Source: Alligator mississippiensis | Lineage: Eukaryota; Chordata; Crocodylia; Alligatoridae | Length of the DNA stretch: 64,000 nt | Assembly (NCBI RefSeq): GCF_030867095.1 | Contig: NC_081824.1 | Location: 175,158,933-175,222,932, forward strand | Direction: 5' to 3' | Part shown: in pieces, positions 11,281-23,880 of the stretch | How the letters are laid out: each line of letters starts with the position of its first letter | How positions within the stretch are numbered: position 1 is the first letter of the stretch | Notes under the pieces: model-generated | Seen by the model: only the letters and a program-made list of their open reading frames with translations | Database searches by the model: none | Told to the model about the DNA's origin: nothing | Translations under genes and position numbers: made by a program

Positions 11281-14200
11281 ATCCTGCCCAACCTTTTTCC
11301 AACACATCATTATGATCCCAAAGAACACAAAGCAGACACCAGGACATGATAAGGTGTGGGAACTCAAGATATTTCAGGAACTTTTCGATGTCCTGCATGC
11401 AGTTTCCAGGCATAAGACTGGCCTGAAAAAATACCTCACCAAGTCAGGAGGGAGCACTGGGCAAGCTTTGCTTCCAGACAAGAGGAAACAAAGTGGATGA
11501 GTCAAGGACACAGACAGAGAAACCGCAAGATGGGAAGACTGAGGGGAGGAAGGGATAGAGCTGTAGATATCTGTCTTTTTTCAAACTCCAAAAGCTGCAT
11601 ACCACACAACTCTTTTCTCATCACATTTGGAGTCTCAAGGGGCATCTGTATGGTCTGTAGGTGAAGATTCACATCCATCTCTGCACTCTAAGAAGTGCCG
11701 TCACCACTGGGAGCCTTAGCAGGGGAAACACCAGAGAATTTGATTATACAACTCAAATCCTTGTCAAAAATCTGAATTGATATAAGCAAGTGGGAGATTC
11801 TGCTGGGAATCTAGGTCAGTAACCTGTGACATCATCCCATCTTGTTGGAAGAGCCCGATTCTCCCAGGTCCTCAGATGATGAGAAGGTTTCTCTCATTTC
11901 TATCCCTTTCAGCAGTGCCAATGACTGGATTGCCCACCGCAGCTCTCTAGTTTTATGCTAGTACAAATCTAGAGATTCCAAATGAGTTGCATTGGTATAA
12001 ATCTGGAAAAACTTAGTTGAGTCAACTCTAATATTACTATTAATATAGGTCTTGATTTACTAATTAACCATATTTTCAGAGCTGAGATTGCTTCCTGGAT
12101 TCACGATGTTGGTTTATAACTAAACTCTTTGGAGTTAGATTGGAAAGCCTTCAAGGCAGGGATTTTGTCTCCCATTAAATGCCATGCACATTTATGATGC
12201 TTCTACAAAATACTATCTTCCCAGATGATATTGCAAGAAAGCTGACACAACCTGGGACTTTGCAATTATTGCAGTGCTGCTCTCCAGTCATTTGGAAACT
12301 TGCCACAAACCACAAGGATAAAACTCAGGATCACCTGCCCCCAAAAACACTGGCTGCTATAATGTGAGTGGGAGGAGAATCCCCATTAGCGGCTTGTAAA
12401 CTAGTGCTTGTGGCATATAGTGGAGCCTTTCTGATTTTTCCCCCACAGAGGTCAGCCATGCATGGGTACACTTACAAATTTATTCCAGTGCCTTGATACC
12501 CAGGTTATCTTTATCTTCAACTATTCCAATATTTCCTACAGGTTACCTCTAAAGGTTCAGCTATCTACTGTGGATCTTGCTTAACAAGCATCTAAAGCTC
12601 AGGCAGGAACATGAGGCCTGCTTTATACACTTGCAAGCTTGCCCCTTAGAGCTCTGACAGGGCCACAATGGTCCGCGTCTATAGCTTTCACTGATTACCT
12701 CAGGAAGCTCTTTGACAGCTGATGACAGCTCAGCTCCAACACAGGTGGTTTGGGTTCTCATCCTAGCATTTCATGCTTCCAGCCTTATGGAGGAAAGGAG
12801 GAGTACTGGACCTTTGCTAGTAGCCTTTGTGAGTCCCTTTTAATTTGATTTTGTAAACTGGAGCAGTGCTTTCAAACACAGCTTGCCTTAACTCAGAGAA
12901 ATCCCTTGAGTGCACCATGAAAAGAGAGGCACATATGGGCTGGATTATAGGGTGGTGCAGTTACTTTTATAGCTACAGATTCCTGCATATGTTTCAGAAG
13001 GGGACATATCTGCATATGTCAACATGCAAAGAGCCTCCAGGGCCTTATTTTTTTTTAATCAGCAAGTCTGGGTCCCTCTGTTACTGGATGTCCAGCTTGA
13101 GATCTGCAAGAGAGCGAATTGGCAAAGGCAGCACTTTTGAAAATGAGGGCTTTTTAAGCTGTCGTCAATCAGGTGTCCAATATCACTCTAGTGACTTTTA
13201 AAAATAGAAGCCAAATGGTAGGAATCATTTACCTAGGTGTGACATCAGTGTAATACCAGCTGCATGCAGATTTTCTAGCATTTTACACACTGCCTTTATA
13301 CTGATATAAATGACCATAGGATTTATCCGGCCAGATAGAATATGAATCTGAAAGTAACATCATAGGATTCAGTGGTGTCATACTGGCTTCAAATCGGGTC
13401 AGTAGCCCAGGGACTATAGTCTATTCTCTGTTGCACTACTTTTATCACTGTTATTTCAACACTTACTCTGGAGTTATACCATTGCAACTGAGATCAGACT
13501 TTGCCTCTTGGCCTTTTACTAATAGTCCCCGTTTCTCATACATTCAAAACAGCCTTTCTTTGATTGCCCTAGAGTTAAAAAAAAAGAAGAAGATGGTGGC
13601 ATGTGGCTGGAAATGGGGAAAAAATAAATAAATTCAAAAGCAGCAGGGATCCAAAGAATTTACAGATGTCCCTCTTCTCCACCCCCTCCCCTGGTCAGCT
13701 GTAAATATTTATCTGGCAGGCTGTAATGAAAGACATGGACCAAAACACTTAATCATAATTTCAACATGGCTGCCCTCCAGGGCTCTGAACTCAGAGGATT
13801 GTATTTTTCACCGTGATTTGTTAGCGGATGGTGCCATGGGTCCTGATGCTAGCAAATGAATTCTTTGAAGAGATGTGTAACATCACAAACATTTTTTTTT
13901 TTTTTAAATCCTGAGTGTGGGAATGCAAGCTCGCCCTGCCACACTGCAGTTAACAAGCTTTTGCTGTGTTTGAACAGAAATGCTGAAGGAGGAAATGTGA
14001 AGTCAGATTGGATTAGTTAGGGACTTTTGTAAAATTTTCCCAAAGCACTGGAGTCATTAAAATGATCCTGCATTTCTATAGTTCATCCAAAAGTGCTTAA
14101 CGAACGGCACAGAGAGGAGATGGCTTCACCCACAATTGGAGCGCAGCCACCTCTAGGATGGAACGTGGCATCTGTTCTGCAGCACAGAGCAGACAGCAAT

Positions 14201-16240
14201 TTAAGACCAATGAAGAAGAATACTAGAGATCAGCAATTTTGGGCCCCTCAGTGTTGCAGTACCAAATTTGAGACTGCTACGGCCCCAGAGATACATGTGC
14301 AGACCTCACTCTGGACTGTGCCAAAGGTTGTTTTTGGTTAATCCCATTGTAAATGGGCATCTGGTCATTCAGGGTGGGGAGTCTTATAGGTGCTGGATAT
14401 GTGCTAGCCACGCCATTCTCTTGTGTGCCATGAGCTATAGGACCCACACTCCCCTGAGGGGCTGTCAGGAATGGGTGGGCTTGCTGACTTTGGCTTTGAC
14501 AGACCTCACTTCTAAGGATCCTGTTTTTCAGAAAATTCTTCTAAAGGTCAGGCTAATTTAAGATGTGTGTTGTGAATGTAATGGATGTAACAGTAGGACG
14601 AACTGGTGGGCAGTCTGCAGAGCTATGCTGACTTGTAATTTGGACTGCAACTCCCAGAAATCCCCAGAAGCTGGGAGGCAAGGAAAAAAGGATAAGGAAT
14701 CTTAAGGCTGAAATAAGGGGAAGAGAGAGCAGTGGGCACAGGGGGCCTGGGCAGCCCCACGCAGAGGAGTGCACAGTGGAGCTGGAGATCTCACTGCCTC
14801 AGGCAGCCAGGACTGCACTGAAGGAGCTGGGCTCAGACTTTGGGGAAGCTGCAAGCTGCTCTTTGAACTCTCTAGGGACTACAGGCTTATTTGGGGACAC
14901 CTCTGGAGTTGTGTGGGGGAAATTAAAGCGCTGAATATATGTGGCCATAGTGTTGGTGTTTCTTTACCTTTTACCTATGCCCTCCCTTTGGCCAGTTGGC
15001 TTATGACCCTAAACCCTGTGATTATGTGTATAGAAGTGGGAACTCCACTTTGCTTCTTGTGCCAGTCTCTGGGGCTGCAGGGTTGGCACAGTTGTTTTGG
15101 GGTCAAAAACTGAGGCATTCAAAAATCATTGGCCACTTGAAAAAGTAGGCTGCTTTCTCCATTTGACACTGCCTGGGGAGTTTTAGAAAACCAGACTGAC
15201 ACACCTGAGTTAGATTTCACCCAGGAGAGGGATATTAATAATCCTGAATTTGTTGGGGACTTTTAAGTAGTGGAGACTTTTTAACCCAATGGTGTGTTAA
15301 CACCTCATTTTAACATTGCAACTGCATGCATGAAAGAAGTCTGAACCAGTGATTAGAGCATTATTCTGATACATGGTAGATCTGAGCTGACTTTCCTGGT
15401 CTGCAAGGTTGCTTACAAGATCTTGGATATGTCAGTTAGGCCTAGATCCAATGAAAGGCTTAGGCGTGTACACATTAGACACTGCAATGTTTAACTTTGG
15501 GGCATCTGGCCTTCAGAGTGGGATCCAAAATAGACTCCCTATGCAGGGCATGAGGATTGGTCTCAGAAGGGCAAACCAAAGGTCAAAGGGAAATGCTGAA
15601 TGCAGAGGTGCATCTAAACTCCCACCCCCACCTCTCCACAGCTGAGGTGCCTCAACCCTCTGGAGTCCCTGGGCTTGGGGTGCCTACAAGTAAGCTTTTA
15701 AGGAATTAATTAAGGCTCACTCCTCTTTTAAAGCATGGCTAGTGAGGGTGTCATCATCTACCTTTTACACCAGAGCCTTGCCTAACAGGTGGGAAACCTG
15801 AGTTTTATTTTGCCTCTCTTCGCTTGAGAGGATTAACCTCCAAGCTGAAGGGTGGGCTTGGATGAGACGGGGGGGTCAAGCCCCTAAACCTTTAGGCTGA
15901 AGCCTGATCGCTGTGCAGAAAGGAATACAAGTTTCATAGGGCAAAGCCACAACTTTTCCCTGTAGTCTTGGGATTAGGATGCTCAGCTTGGTTTAGAAAA
16001 GCCTGAGTTCTAGTCCTTACTCCCATCACCCCTTGTACATTTTACCAGAGACCAGGGGTGGGGAGGTTCAAATGCACTACTTAAAATACTGCTGCCATAG
16101 TGAAAAGGAGGTTGGTATGATTTCCTAGCTTCTGGTGAGTTCACACCCGCCCCTCCTTTCTACAAGCTGCTGACCCTGGGGCTGAAGAAAAAAAAATGTT
16201 CTGCATTGGGAATGGACAACTGATGATATTTTTTAAAAGC
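11281..16240. other. Non-coding DNA, no gene seen
   Basis: No recognisable coding domain appears on either strand. A run of 14 T lies near 13.89 kb. The stretch at 14.57-14.94 kb has CTCCCAGAA-type sequence, a GC-rich middle and 'gggggaaattaaagcgct' near its end. It resembles a solo LTR, but no paired ends or target duplication could be identified. Confidence 0.55.
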
Positions 16241-16241
16241 T

Positions 16242-16256
16242 TCCTCCCTCCCTCCC

Positions 16257-16300
<44 letters not shown>
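16242..16300 (+). repeat. Microsatellite: short (CTCC)n then (AC)21
   Basis: A pyrimidine tract with CTCC units up to 16256 leads into an uninterrupted (AC)21 run at 16259-16300. It should be length-variable between individuals. No coding role. Confidence 0.95.
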
Positions 16301-16302
<2 letters not shown>

Positions 16303-17042
16303 CCAGTGGCCTTGCAGAGCACTGTGCTGTTCTCCCGTTATGCTCGGTATTCTTCTCAGAAGCAAAGTCTAAACATTTCCAGCAAGTGCACTTACTGTGA
16401 TTTTGCTTGCCAAACACCGCCACCTCCTTCTTTGGTTGTGGTTAGAAGAAAGCATTTTTGTTTAAATGGGAAAACAAACGAAGAGCTTCCCATATCTCTC
16501 ACAGCTTCCCTCTGCAAACACACACACCCGCCTGGAAGGCAGGATTGATTGTCAGTGAAGGTGGAGGCTATTTCTATGGGAGCTGCCTTGTTAAAATATT
16601 GACAACAGGCCACCATACTGAGTCGCCTATGACATCATTGCCAGGGGTAGAAGCACCATTTTCATCCAGTCTATGCTATATAAACAGTTCTCACTCTGTC
16701 CTGTCTTAACCACCGTTCCTTTTTACCTTCTCCTCTCCCTCTTTCCTCATTTCCATTTCCTCTTCTTTGTATTTCTTTTTGTTCATAATTAAGCTGCTAA
16801 GGCCCTGCCATCTGGCCCTTATTCACTGCTGTGGCTGCATGTAGGGCCATAGCAGCTAGCAAGGCATGGATGATAAATTTTTCCAGAGAAGGTACCACAC
16901 TGGATCTCTGGAGAGGAGCTGCAAGCCCCACTGTTAGCTTTGAAAGTGGGAGGATACTGGAGGCAGGAACAAGAGGCATGTTATGGGGGTTTTTGGCCAT
17001 AGCATATAAAGCTAGGGCCACTGAAGCTTGTATGCAAACCAT
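16301..17042. other. Non-coding DNA, nothing recognised
   Basis: Short frames on both strands and a pyrimidine-rich run near 16.69-16.78 kb. No domain, repeat family or splice-bounded exon could be supported. Confidence 0.55.
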
Positions 17043-17112
17043 AGAAAAATAGGACTGGAAAAGACATCAAAAGGGCATCTACAGCCTAGCCCCTTGCCCA
17101 AGGCCATCATCC

Positions 17113-19330
17113 TTATCTAAACCATTCCAAACAAGCATTTGTGTAATCAGCACCTAGCCTCTTCCAGTGACGGAGATTCCACTGTCTGAGTGACCTGTTC
17201 CAGCCATTACTTACCCTCAGGGCTAAAAAGTTCTTCCTAATGTCCAGCTTAAATCTCTTTTCTTGCAAAATCCATGCTGGCTCTTCCTGATGACATTGGT
17301 TTTCCTTTAGGTGTTTTAAACTAGATTCCTTGAAGAACTGCTCCATCCTCTTTCCAGGTATTGAGGTCAAACTGACTGGTCTACACTTCCCCAGATCCTG
17401 CTTCTTCCCATTCTTAAAGATGGGCATTATATTTGCCCTTTCCCAGTCACCCGCAGACCCATGCAATCTCCACAAGTTCTCATGATAACCAATGGCTCTG
17501 AAATCACCAGGGGTGTGTGAAGCGGGTCCTATTCAATTTGGATTCAGCCCACATCAGGGACAGTGATTCAATTTGTTGATTCAGATCACTGTCCCTGATT
17601 TGATTTGGACATAGACACAGCTTCAAAAGTTTTTTCTACATACCTTGAGGTAGTAGCATGGTTCATGAACTTTGAGATGCTGGGGTGCTTGGAGCGTCCC
17701 ACAGGAGTGCGGGGGGCCCTCCACATGCTTGGCAGCAGGCCTGGAAGTAGACCACAAGTACTTCCGGTCCACTTCCAGGTCTGCCAGGGAGCGTGCTGAG
17801 GGCCCCGCCCCACACACCTCCCCAGCTCGGCGATCGGCTACTGGGGGACATCAGGTGCCCCTCCAGACCCAGGAGGCACCAGTCACCAAGCCGGGAGGGA
17901 GTGCAGGGGGGTCCTCTGCATGCTCCCCGGTGGACCTGGAAGTGGACCATAAGTGCTTCTGGTCCACTTCCAGGTCTGCTGCCGAGTGCACTGGGGAGCC
18001 CCCCACGCTGCTGTGAGACACTCCGTGCGCCCCACCATCACAGTATTCACAAGCCCCTGCTACCTAGAGGGATGTAGAAAAAACATTTAAAGCTGTCTCT
18101 ATGTCCAGACCTCCAAATCTTTCTGAATCTCTCCGAATTGATTCAGAGGGTTCCACTTTGATTCAGAGAGATTAAAGAGTCTCCTGATTCGATTTGTATT
18201 CAGAGATTTGGCCACCGAATCAAGCTGAATCTCTGCCGAATCAAATCAGGGACCAAAACTTCACACAGCCCTAGAAATTACCTCAGCCAATTCCTTCAGT
18301 GCTCTAGGTATATCCCATCCAGCCCTGTTTGAAAGTAATTTCAAGTAACTGACTAAGCAATCCCTAACCTGCTCTACCACTACTCTAGGCTGTTTGCCTC
18401 CTTCCCTATCTTTGCTGCCAACATGACTCATCGTCTGGTATCAAACTTTATTCCTGAAGACTGAATTTAAAAAGGCATTAAACACTTCAGCCTTCTCTGC
18501 ATCCTCCATAACTAGATTGCTTTCGCATACTGTAAGAGACCTACACTTTCTTGGGTCTTCCTCTTACATCTGATATACTTGTAGAATCCCTTGTTATTGC
18601 CTTTTACAACCCTTGCCAGTTACATTTCAAACCATGCCTTGGCCTTCTTGATTTTCAATCTGCATGCCTGTGCAATACTCTTATACTCTTCTCTAGTACT
18701 ATGACATAATTTCCACTTCTTGTAGGAATCCTTTTTTAATTTCAACTCATTGAAGAGATTGTTGTTTATCCAGGCCAGTCTCCTCTTGCACTTCTTTTTC
18801 TTTAGTTGCATTGGGATAGCTTGCTCCTGAACTTTAATATGGCCTCTTTAAAGTACAGCCAACTCTCCTGAACTCCTTTCCTGACCAGACCTGCTTTCCA
18901 GGGGATCCTGCCCCCCCGCCCTCCCCCCAGTTCCTTGAGTTTGTTAAAATCTGCTTTTCTGAAGTCCAGTGTTTTTATTCTGCTGCTATCCTTCCATCCT
19001 TTCCTTAGGGTTTTGAATAGTATCATTTCATGGTCACTGTCACCCAGGATTACTTCCTCCTTCACATTCTCAATTAATACCTGCCTGTTTGTGAGTGGCA
19101 AGTCGAAAGGAGCTTCCTGCCTAGGTGGCCTCCTCACCACCTGTACCAAAAAGTTATCCCCAACACAATCCAAGAACTTGCTGGACTGCCTGCGCACTGC
19201 TGAGTTTCCCTCATAGCAGGTGTCATGAGACCCAGGTTCTGTGATTTGGAAACTTCTGTTAGCTGTTTAAAGAAAGCATCATCCACCTCTTCCTCCTCAT
19301 TTGGTTACTGATAGCAGATGCCCACTGTGT
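17113..19330 (-). pseudogene. CR1 ORF2 pseudogene, antisense
   Basis: On the minus strand, from high to low coordinate, are the endonuclease end (AFFKQLTEVSKS near 19.27 kb, then SSKFLDCVGDNFLVQVVRRP and GDSDHEMILF near 19.1 kb), the linker (KTLDFRKADFNKLKEL), a basic stretch (RRLAWINNNLFNELKLKKDS near 18.75 kb) and 'MEDAEKAEVFNAF' near 18.5 kb. Beyond the hAT insertion are RT motif RANIMPIFKNGKKQ and SLTSIPGKRMEQF near 17.4 kb, then KRFKLDIRKNFLALR near 17.25 kb. The FADD block is absent. Stops, frameshifts, the internal deletion and the hAT insertion make it non-functional. Confidence 0.85.
17508..18273. mobile_element. Non-autonomous hAT element with 8-bp TSD (family H, copy 1)
   Basis: The ends are 15-bp terminal inverted repeats: caggggtgtgtgaag at 17508-17522 and the complement of tagggctgtgtgaag at 18259-18273. 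They are flanked by the 8-bp repeat gaaatcac (17500-17507) and gaaattac (18274-18281), one mismatch apart. YAGGG ends and an 8-bp target duplication are hAT hallmarks. Near the left end is a perfect 15-bp inverted repeat (17553-17567 with 17585-17599), and AATC/GATT-rich sequence marks both ends. No transposase frame is present. The insertion splits the antisense CR1, so it is younger than that LINE. Confidence 0.88.
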
Positions 19331-22300
19331 CATCACCCCTCCTGGTTTCCCTTCTGCCCTTTACTCAAGAGCTTTCAACAGGCCTATTCCTTGCTTCAGA
19401 CTACCCTTCAGAATACATGTACCACATACAGTGCCACAGACTCTGGTGCAGAGTAAGAAACAAAGCCCATTAACCTCAACAGGAGCCTTCCCATGAACTT
19501 GAAGACACAGAGTTAACCTAGCCCTGCCTACTTGAATGATAGGAAGGCAGTCTGCATTTATTTGTGCCTTTGCCTCGTATCACAGACCAACCTATTGCAG
19601 AGCCTTCCTTTAAAGATTTACTGAGAGAACTAATCAAGAACTCTGTTTCCACATCATCTTTATCATCCTAACCTTGTTCTCCAACAGTAGATTCACACAA
19701 CTATTCTGTTTTTATAATACGGTGTTATTTTGCGCTAAGAGCAACACACACTTGGAAAACAGTTGCCTGCAGGACACTGCACTTCTGATGTTGGACACCT
19801 TTGTGTTGTATGGCAATTGCCTGTACATTTATTACAAGCAAGTCTGGACTCTGCCCTGAATTTACCAGTACATTCTGTCTTTATGACTCTATTGTTAACT
19901 GGATGCATACCCATCCTTTTACCACTTGCCAACTCTTAGAGTAGAAAATAGAGTTGTCACTTGACTTGAAAATATCCAGATTTCTAAGTCGTCTCTTTTT
20001 AAAAGGAACCTCTCTTGGACTGTATTATCGGTTACATTTAACAAATAAATTAATCCCTAAATAATCTATCTACATCGTTGCCAACACTTGCAAGTGTGTC
20101 ATATCTCTCAACATCTGGAGTATTTCTTAGAGGAAGAATCTCAGTTTTCATGAAAAAGTAAGTTTCTGGCCCACAAGGTTGCGGAGAAAAACTTGAAAAC
20201 ACGACTCAAGTGTACTCTAACCTAAAAAGAAAATAAGATGACTAAATAGACCCCAAAGTGCATTATTTTATACAATCCCTTGATTTGTACACCAATTTAA
20301 TGACATTTTGGGTCTTGCTCAGGATTTTTGAATGTGTGGGCTTGGCAAGGCTGTATTCCTTAAACTGCCCAAACTGTCACAGCTCTTGGCTTTGCTACCT
20401 CTGACTGTATGGTGATGGTTAGTGGTCTCATGTGGTAGCCAGCAGTGAGAATGTGCCTTTCCTAACAGGTAGTTTTTTCTGGACCAATGGAATCTGGACA
20501 TGTTGGTGTATGTTATGGGACATCCTGCTGGTTTCCAGTACTCCTGGCTCTGTCACATGTAGTCTAGAAGATTTTACCTGCTTTCTCTGTAGTATAATTC
20601 ACTCCCAGAAATAGTCAAAAGCAGTGTGACTATTTCTTCTGGATTAAATTTAATTCTGATACCACATAATAAAAGAGGATACACACTGGGAAAAGACTGT
20701 TTGTATTGCCTGTTGCCAATCACATGACATGGGTTAGGCATACAAAAGGTCATTTAACCATCATGGGGCAGGGTTAGGCACTGAGTCCAGCAGCTGCTAG
20801 GGCCACAAGTCACCTTATCAGAGAAGGGCCCAAGCCAATTGGCATTTGTCCGCCCAGCAGGACTGGATCCTGTTTGTACCCCGTAGGGTTAAAGCAGCAC
20901 ACAGCTTACTCAGCTGTAATTCTAGTTATCTGTTTTGTAAATGGTCCCCAGGTCCTGCAGGCAAGAGCAGGAGGTAGCCAGCTCATCTATCATTCCAGTG
21001 TCCTTCAAGGCTGACTGTTACCACAGCAATCTTGAAGGCAGACCACAGCAAGCCTGGGGGCTATTATTTCACTGCAATATTGAAACTGCAGCTGATCTGC
21101 CAGCAGCCAGGCTGAGTCTCATTTTCTCACGATCCCTTCACCTTTCCTTCAGCTGAGTGGGTGATATGCCAGTTCGGACCATGGCTGCTGGCTGCCTGGC
21201 TGGCAGGGCATGGGGAAGGAAGCTGAAGAGCAGCTGGGCCTAACTCGCAGCTCCTCTAACTCAGAGGTTGAGCCTGATGCCATCTCTGGGATGTTCTCCA
21301 GCCACCTACTTGCCACAGTCAACAGTTTTAAAGTACAGGGAGGAAAAAACTTTGCATAGAAACATCTCCCTTTATCTCCACCTCTGCTGGGGCCTTGACT
21401 TTAATCGATGCCCCATTGGAGTCTGGGTTTACTGAATGGAGCTGAGTTCTCCAAAGCTATTTGCATTTTTAACCAGTTCTGTGTCTTTTGTTTTTATTCT
21501 CCACAAACTGATTACACAATGGGAAATCCTTTGGGTACAGTCTATGTTAACACCAGATGGCCTCCATCTTCCTCCCCCACCCCATCTTGCCCCCTTGGCA
21601 AAACAATCGCACAATAAGGGCCTACATGCTACGGCAAGGGAAATCTCAGAAAAGTGAGACACATACATACAGGGTGCACTTAAAAGTTTCTCTGGGCTGT
21701 TCATTGTATATATAGCACAACACACTAGACACCTTCTGGAGTGTATTGTTTCTGTACAGTATATGCTGCACACCCTTTAACACAGTCAAAACAGACAAAA
21801 TAGGGTAATTTTGTCTGACCTTGTCAGTTGGGATTTTGCTTTGCAAACCCAGTGGTAATTGTGCCCCAGGTCTCATTTTCTGATTCCTTGAAGTTGGTGG
21901 CATCTGGGAGAGTGGGCTGTCAGAGAAAGTAATCCTGTTTTGTCCCAGCAATGTTTTCTCATGTCTATGCTAGAGTGTGTATACCGAGAGGCTTAGCTAA
22001 GCTGAGTTCACAACATGAAAGGACAATTTAGGTTACATCTTACATGTTTTTATCTTCACTCTTCTGGCCTGATTCCAAGATTATTTACCAGATATGGAAG
22101 GAGGAGATGGGAAATGACGTCAAGATGAAAAAACTTCTGGTTTGAAAGGGCAAGAAATATGACCCACTTTTTTGCATTATATAAACTATCCAGCTAACCC
22201 AGCAATGAGAGGAAATGCTCTGCCTCAGATCAAGTCTCAGCAAAAAGCATCCAGCCTAAGCCACCAAAAGGCTGGCTTTAGAAGATGCAGCAATTGGCCA

Positions 22301-22904
22301 AAATCAATCCCATCCAACATGTCTGGAAAGGAAAGGTTATGGCTACAATTTCTTGAAGGCGCAATGCCAAGATGGAGGCATTCTCTTGTGAATACACAGA
22401 GCAAAGCTAAGCCACAAATGAAAGGAAAAGGTTAAATTCTGTCCCCAGCATCACTGGCAAAACAAAAGCAAAATAACCATTGGCTTCTGGAGGCCAAGGT
22501 TTTCACCCAGAGGATGAGACCAGCAGGATATACCAGCACAATTCTGTGCTCCTGGATGCCACTGGATGCCACCATCATTCTGCACGAGTTGAAGACCTGA
22601 CCCAAATGGTCAAATATTTCAGTTCTTATTGAGGTAAAAGCCACCTTCATTTTCATTGGTGCAGCACCTATAGACCTGGTGCCAAAGACAGAGGACAGTG
22701 GGAGTTGCACCTAGGTAATAGCCAAATTTTCCTCTAGTGCAACTCTGAAAAGCTGATAAACTTACACCAAGAACATGGCTGTACCTTTGAGGAACTTAGC
22801 ATGACTAAGGCCTAAAAGATCCATCTCTACCTGATTGTTTCCAGGAAAGAATTTAGTTTTGGCAGGCAATTGCTGGCTCTCCTGTAATCTAACTGGTCTG
22901 TGCA

Positions 22905-23090
22905 GAGAGGTAATATTATTTGCCAGAGCCCAGATCTGGGAGAAGAAGACCTGGCTCCTGTTCCCAGATCTGCCACTGACTTGGGGTATGATCATCACTT
23001 ACACTTCCCTCCATCTCAGCCTCTCCATCTGTTAAACGGTAATAATGGCACTTTTCGCCATGTACCCTTAGATCTTTGGAGATACAATAC
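22905..23090 (+). mobile_element. MIR-type SINE relic
   Basis: The order 'gacctggctcctgttcc', 'gatctgccactgacttgggg', 'ctccatctcagcctctccat' and 'ctgttaaacggtaataat' follows the MIR core (tRNA-derived middle, then the CTCAGTTTCC...TGTAAAATGGGGATAATAAT block). It is well decayed. Confidence 0.7.
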
Positions 23091-23721
23091 TACCAGTGCA
23101 CAAGTGCCAAGTATGGTTATTACGCTGCTAGTATTAATACATCTAGACTGTAGTGCCCCAAGCCAAAAATTCATAAACAAAAGCACAAGAAGGCAAGATT
23201 CCCATGACCCAGGCACTATAATACATATTTATATTTTAATCTAACTCCAGCTGGGGATGTTGCCAGTTATCTGGAAGTCATTTGGATGGTTAATCATCTA
23301 GCAGTATCTGTCTAGAGCTTCCTGGATAGAACGCACACTTTACCCACTCGACTCAATTTCCATTTCTGCCACAGTTGTAAATTCCAAGTCAGCCACCAGA
23401 GGAAATTCAGTATAAAAACAACAGTCCTGGATGTCTTGGTTTTGGCCAGGCCTGCCCAGCCTGCAGCCAGCACTGCATCTCTTCATGTAAATTCCTTTCA
23501 CGTGTCAGGAAAAACGTGATTTCCTCTCCAGCCATTCAAGATTCTTTCCTCCATCTGCTGTCTGTTAACATCTGCGGGCAGCGTGGGATGATTCTCATCT
23601 GAAATGGCCTACTCTTGAAGGCTGGTCAGCTGATGTGCAGGTCTCAGTTCCAGATACCTTCTGTTGCTGCGCAAAGCAAAAGGAAGAGGAATGAAAAGGA
23701 GGAAATTTGTTTGCTAGTTAG

Positions 23722-23880
23722 AGCAGGAGGCCTGGGCAGCAGATTGACTGTTTTCTTTATCTAACATTGCCACTAACTTGCTATGTCACCTTGAGTGGGT
23801 CATCTGTGTTCTCTGAAGCTCTGTTTGTTCACATGTAGAAAGGACAAAATACTACTCGAAATATTTTGAGGTCTTCACTG
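23722..23880 (+). mobile_element. MIR-type SINE relic
   Basis: 'gcaggaggcctgggcagca', 'attgccactaacttgctatg', 'tcaccttgagtgggtcat' and 'gtagaaaggacaaaatac' match the MIR core order. It is diverged and lacks a clear tail. Confidence 0.65.

Larger units (their letters stand above)
17043..19385 (-). mobile_element. Old antisense CR1 LINE (copy 2), 5' truncated
   Basis: Read on the minus strand this is CR1 ORF2 from the end of the endonuclease domain through the reverse transcriptase to the 3' tail. The 3' end lies at about 17043, where catagaaaaatagg is the complement of a CR1 terminal repeat. A 766-bp hAT element splits it at 17508-18273. Much of the RT palm and thumb is missing, because RT motifs jump directly to the C-terminal LDIRKNF block near 17.26 kb. 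The 5' limit near 19385 is approximate. Confidence 0.85.

Noticed and set aside
14640..14665. ctgcaactcccagaaatcc resembles the ZNF143/THAP11 binding motif.
   Set aside because: Only about 14 of 19 positions fit, and CTCCCAG-type sequence is common in dispersed repeats. No promoter context.
16160..16423. Cysteine-valine repeat peptide on the minus strand.
   Set aside because: It is translation of the (AC)21 microsatellite, not a metal-binding protein.
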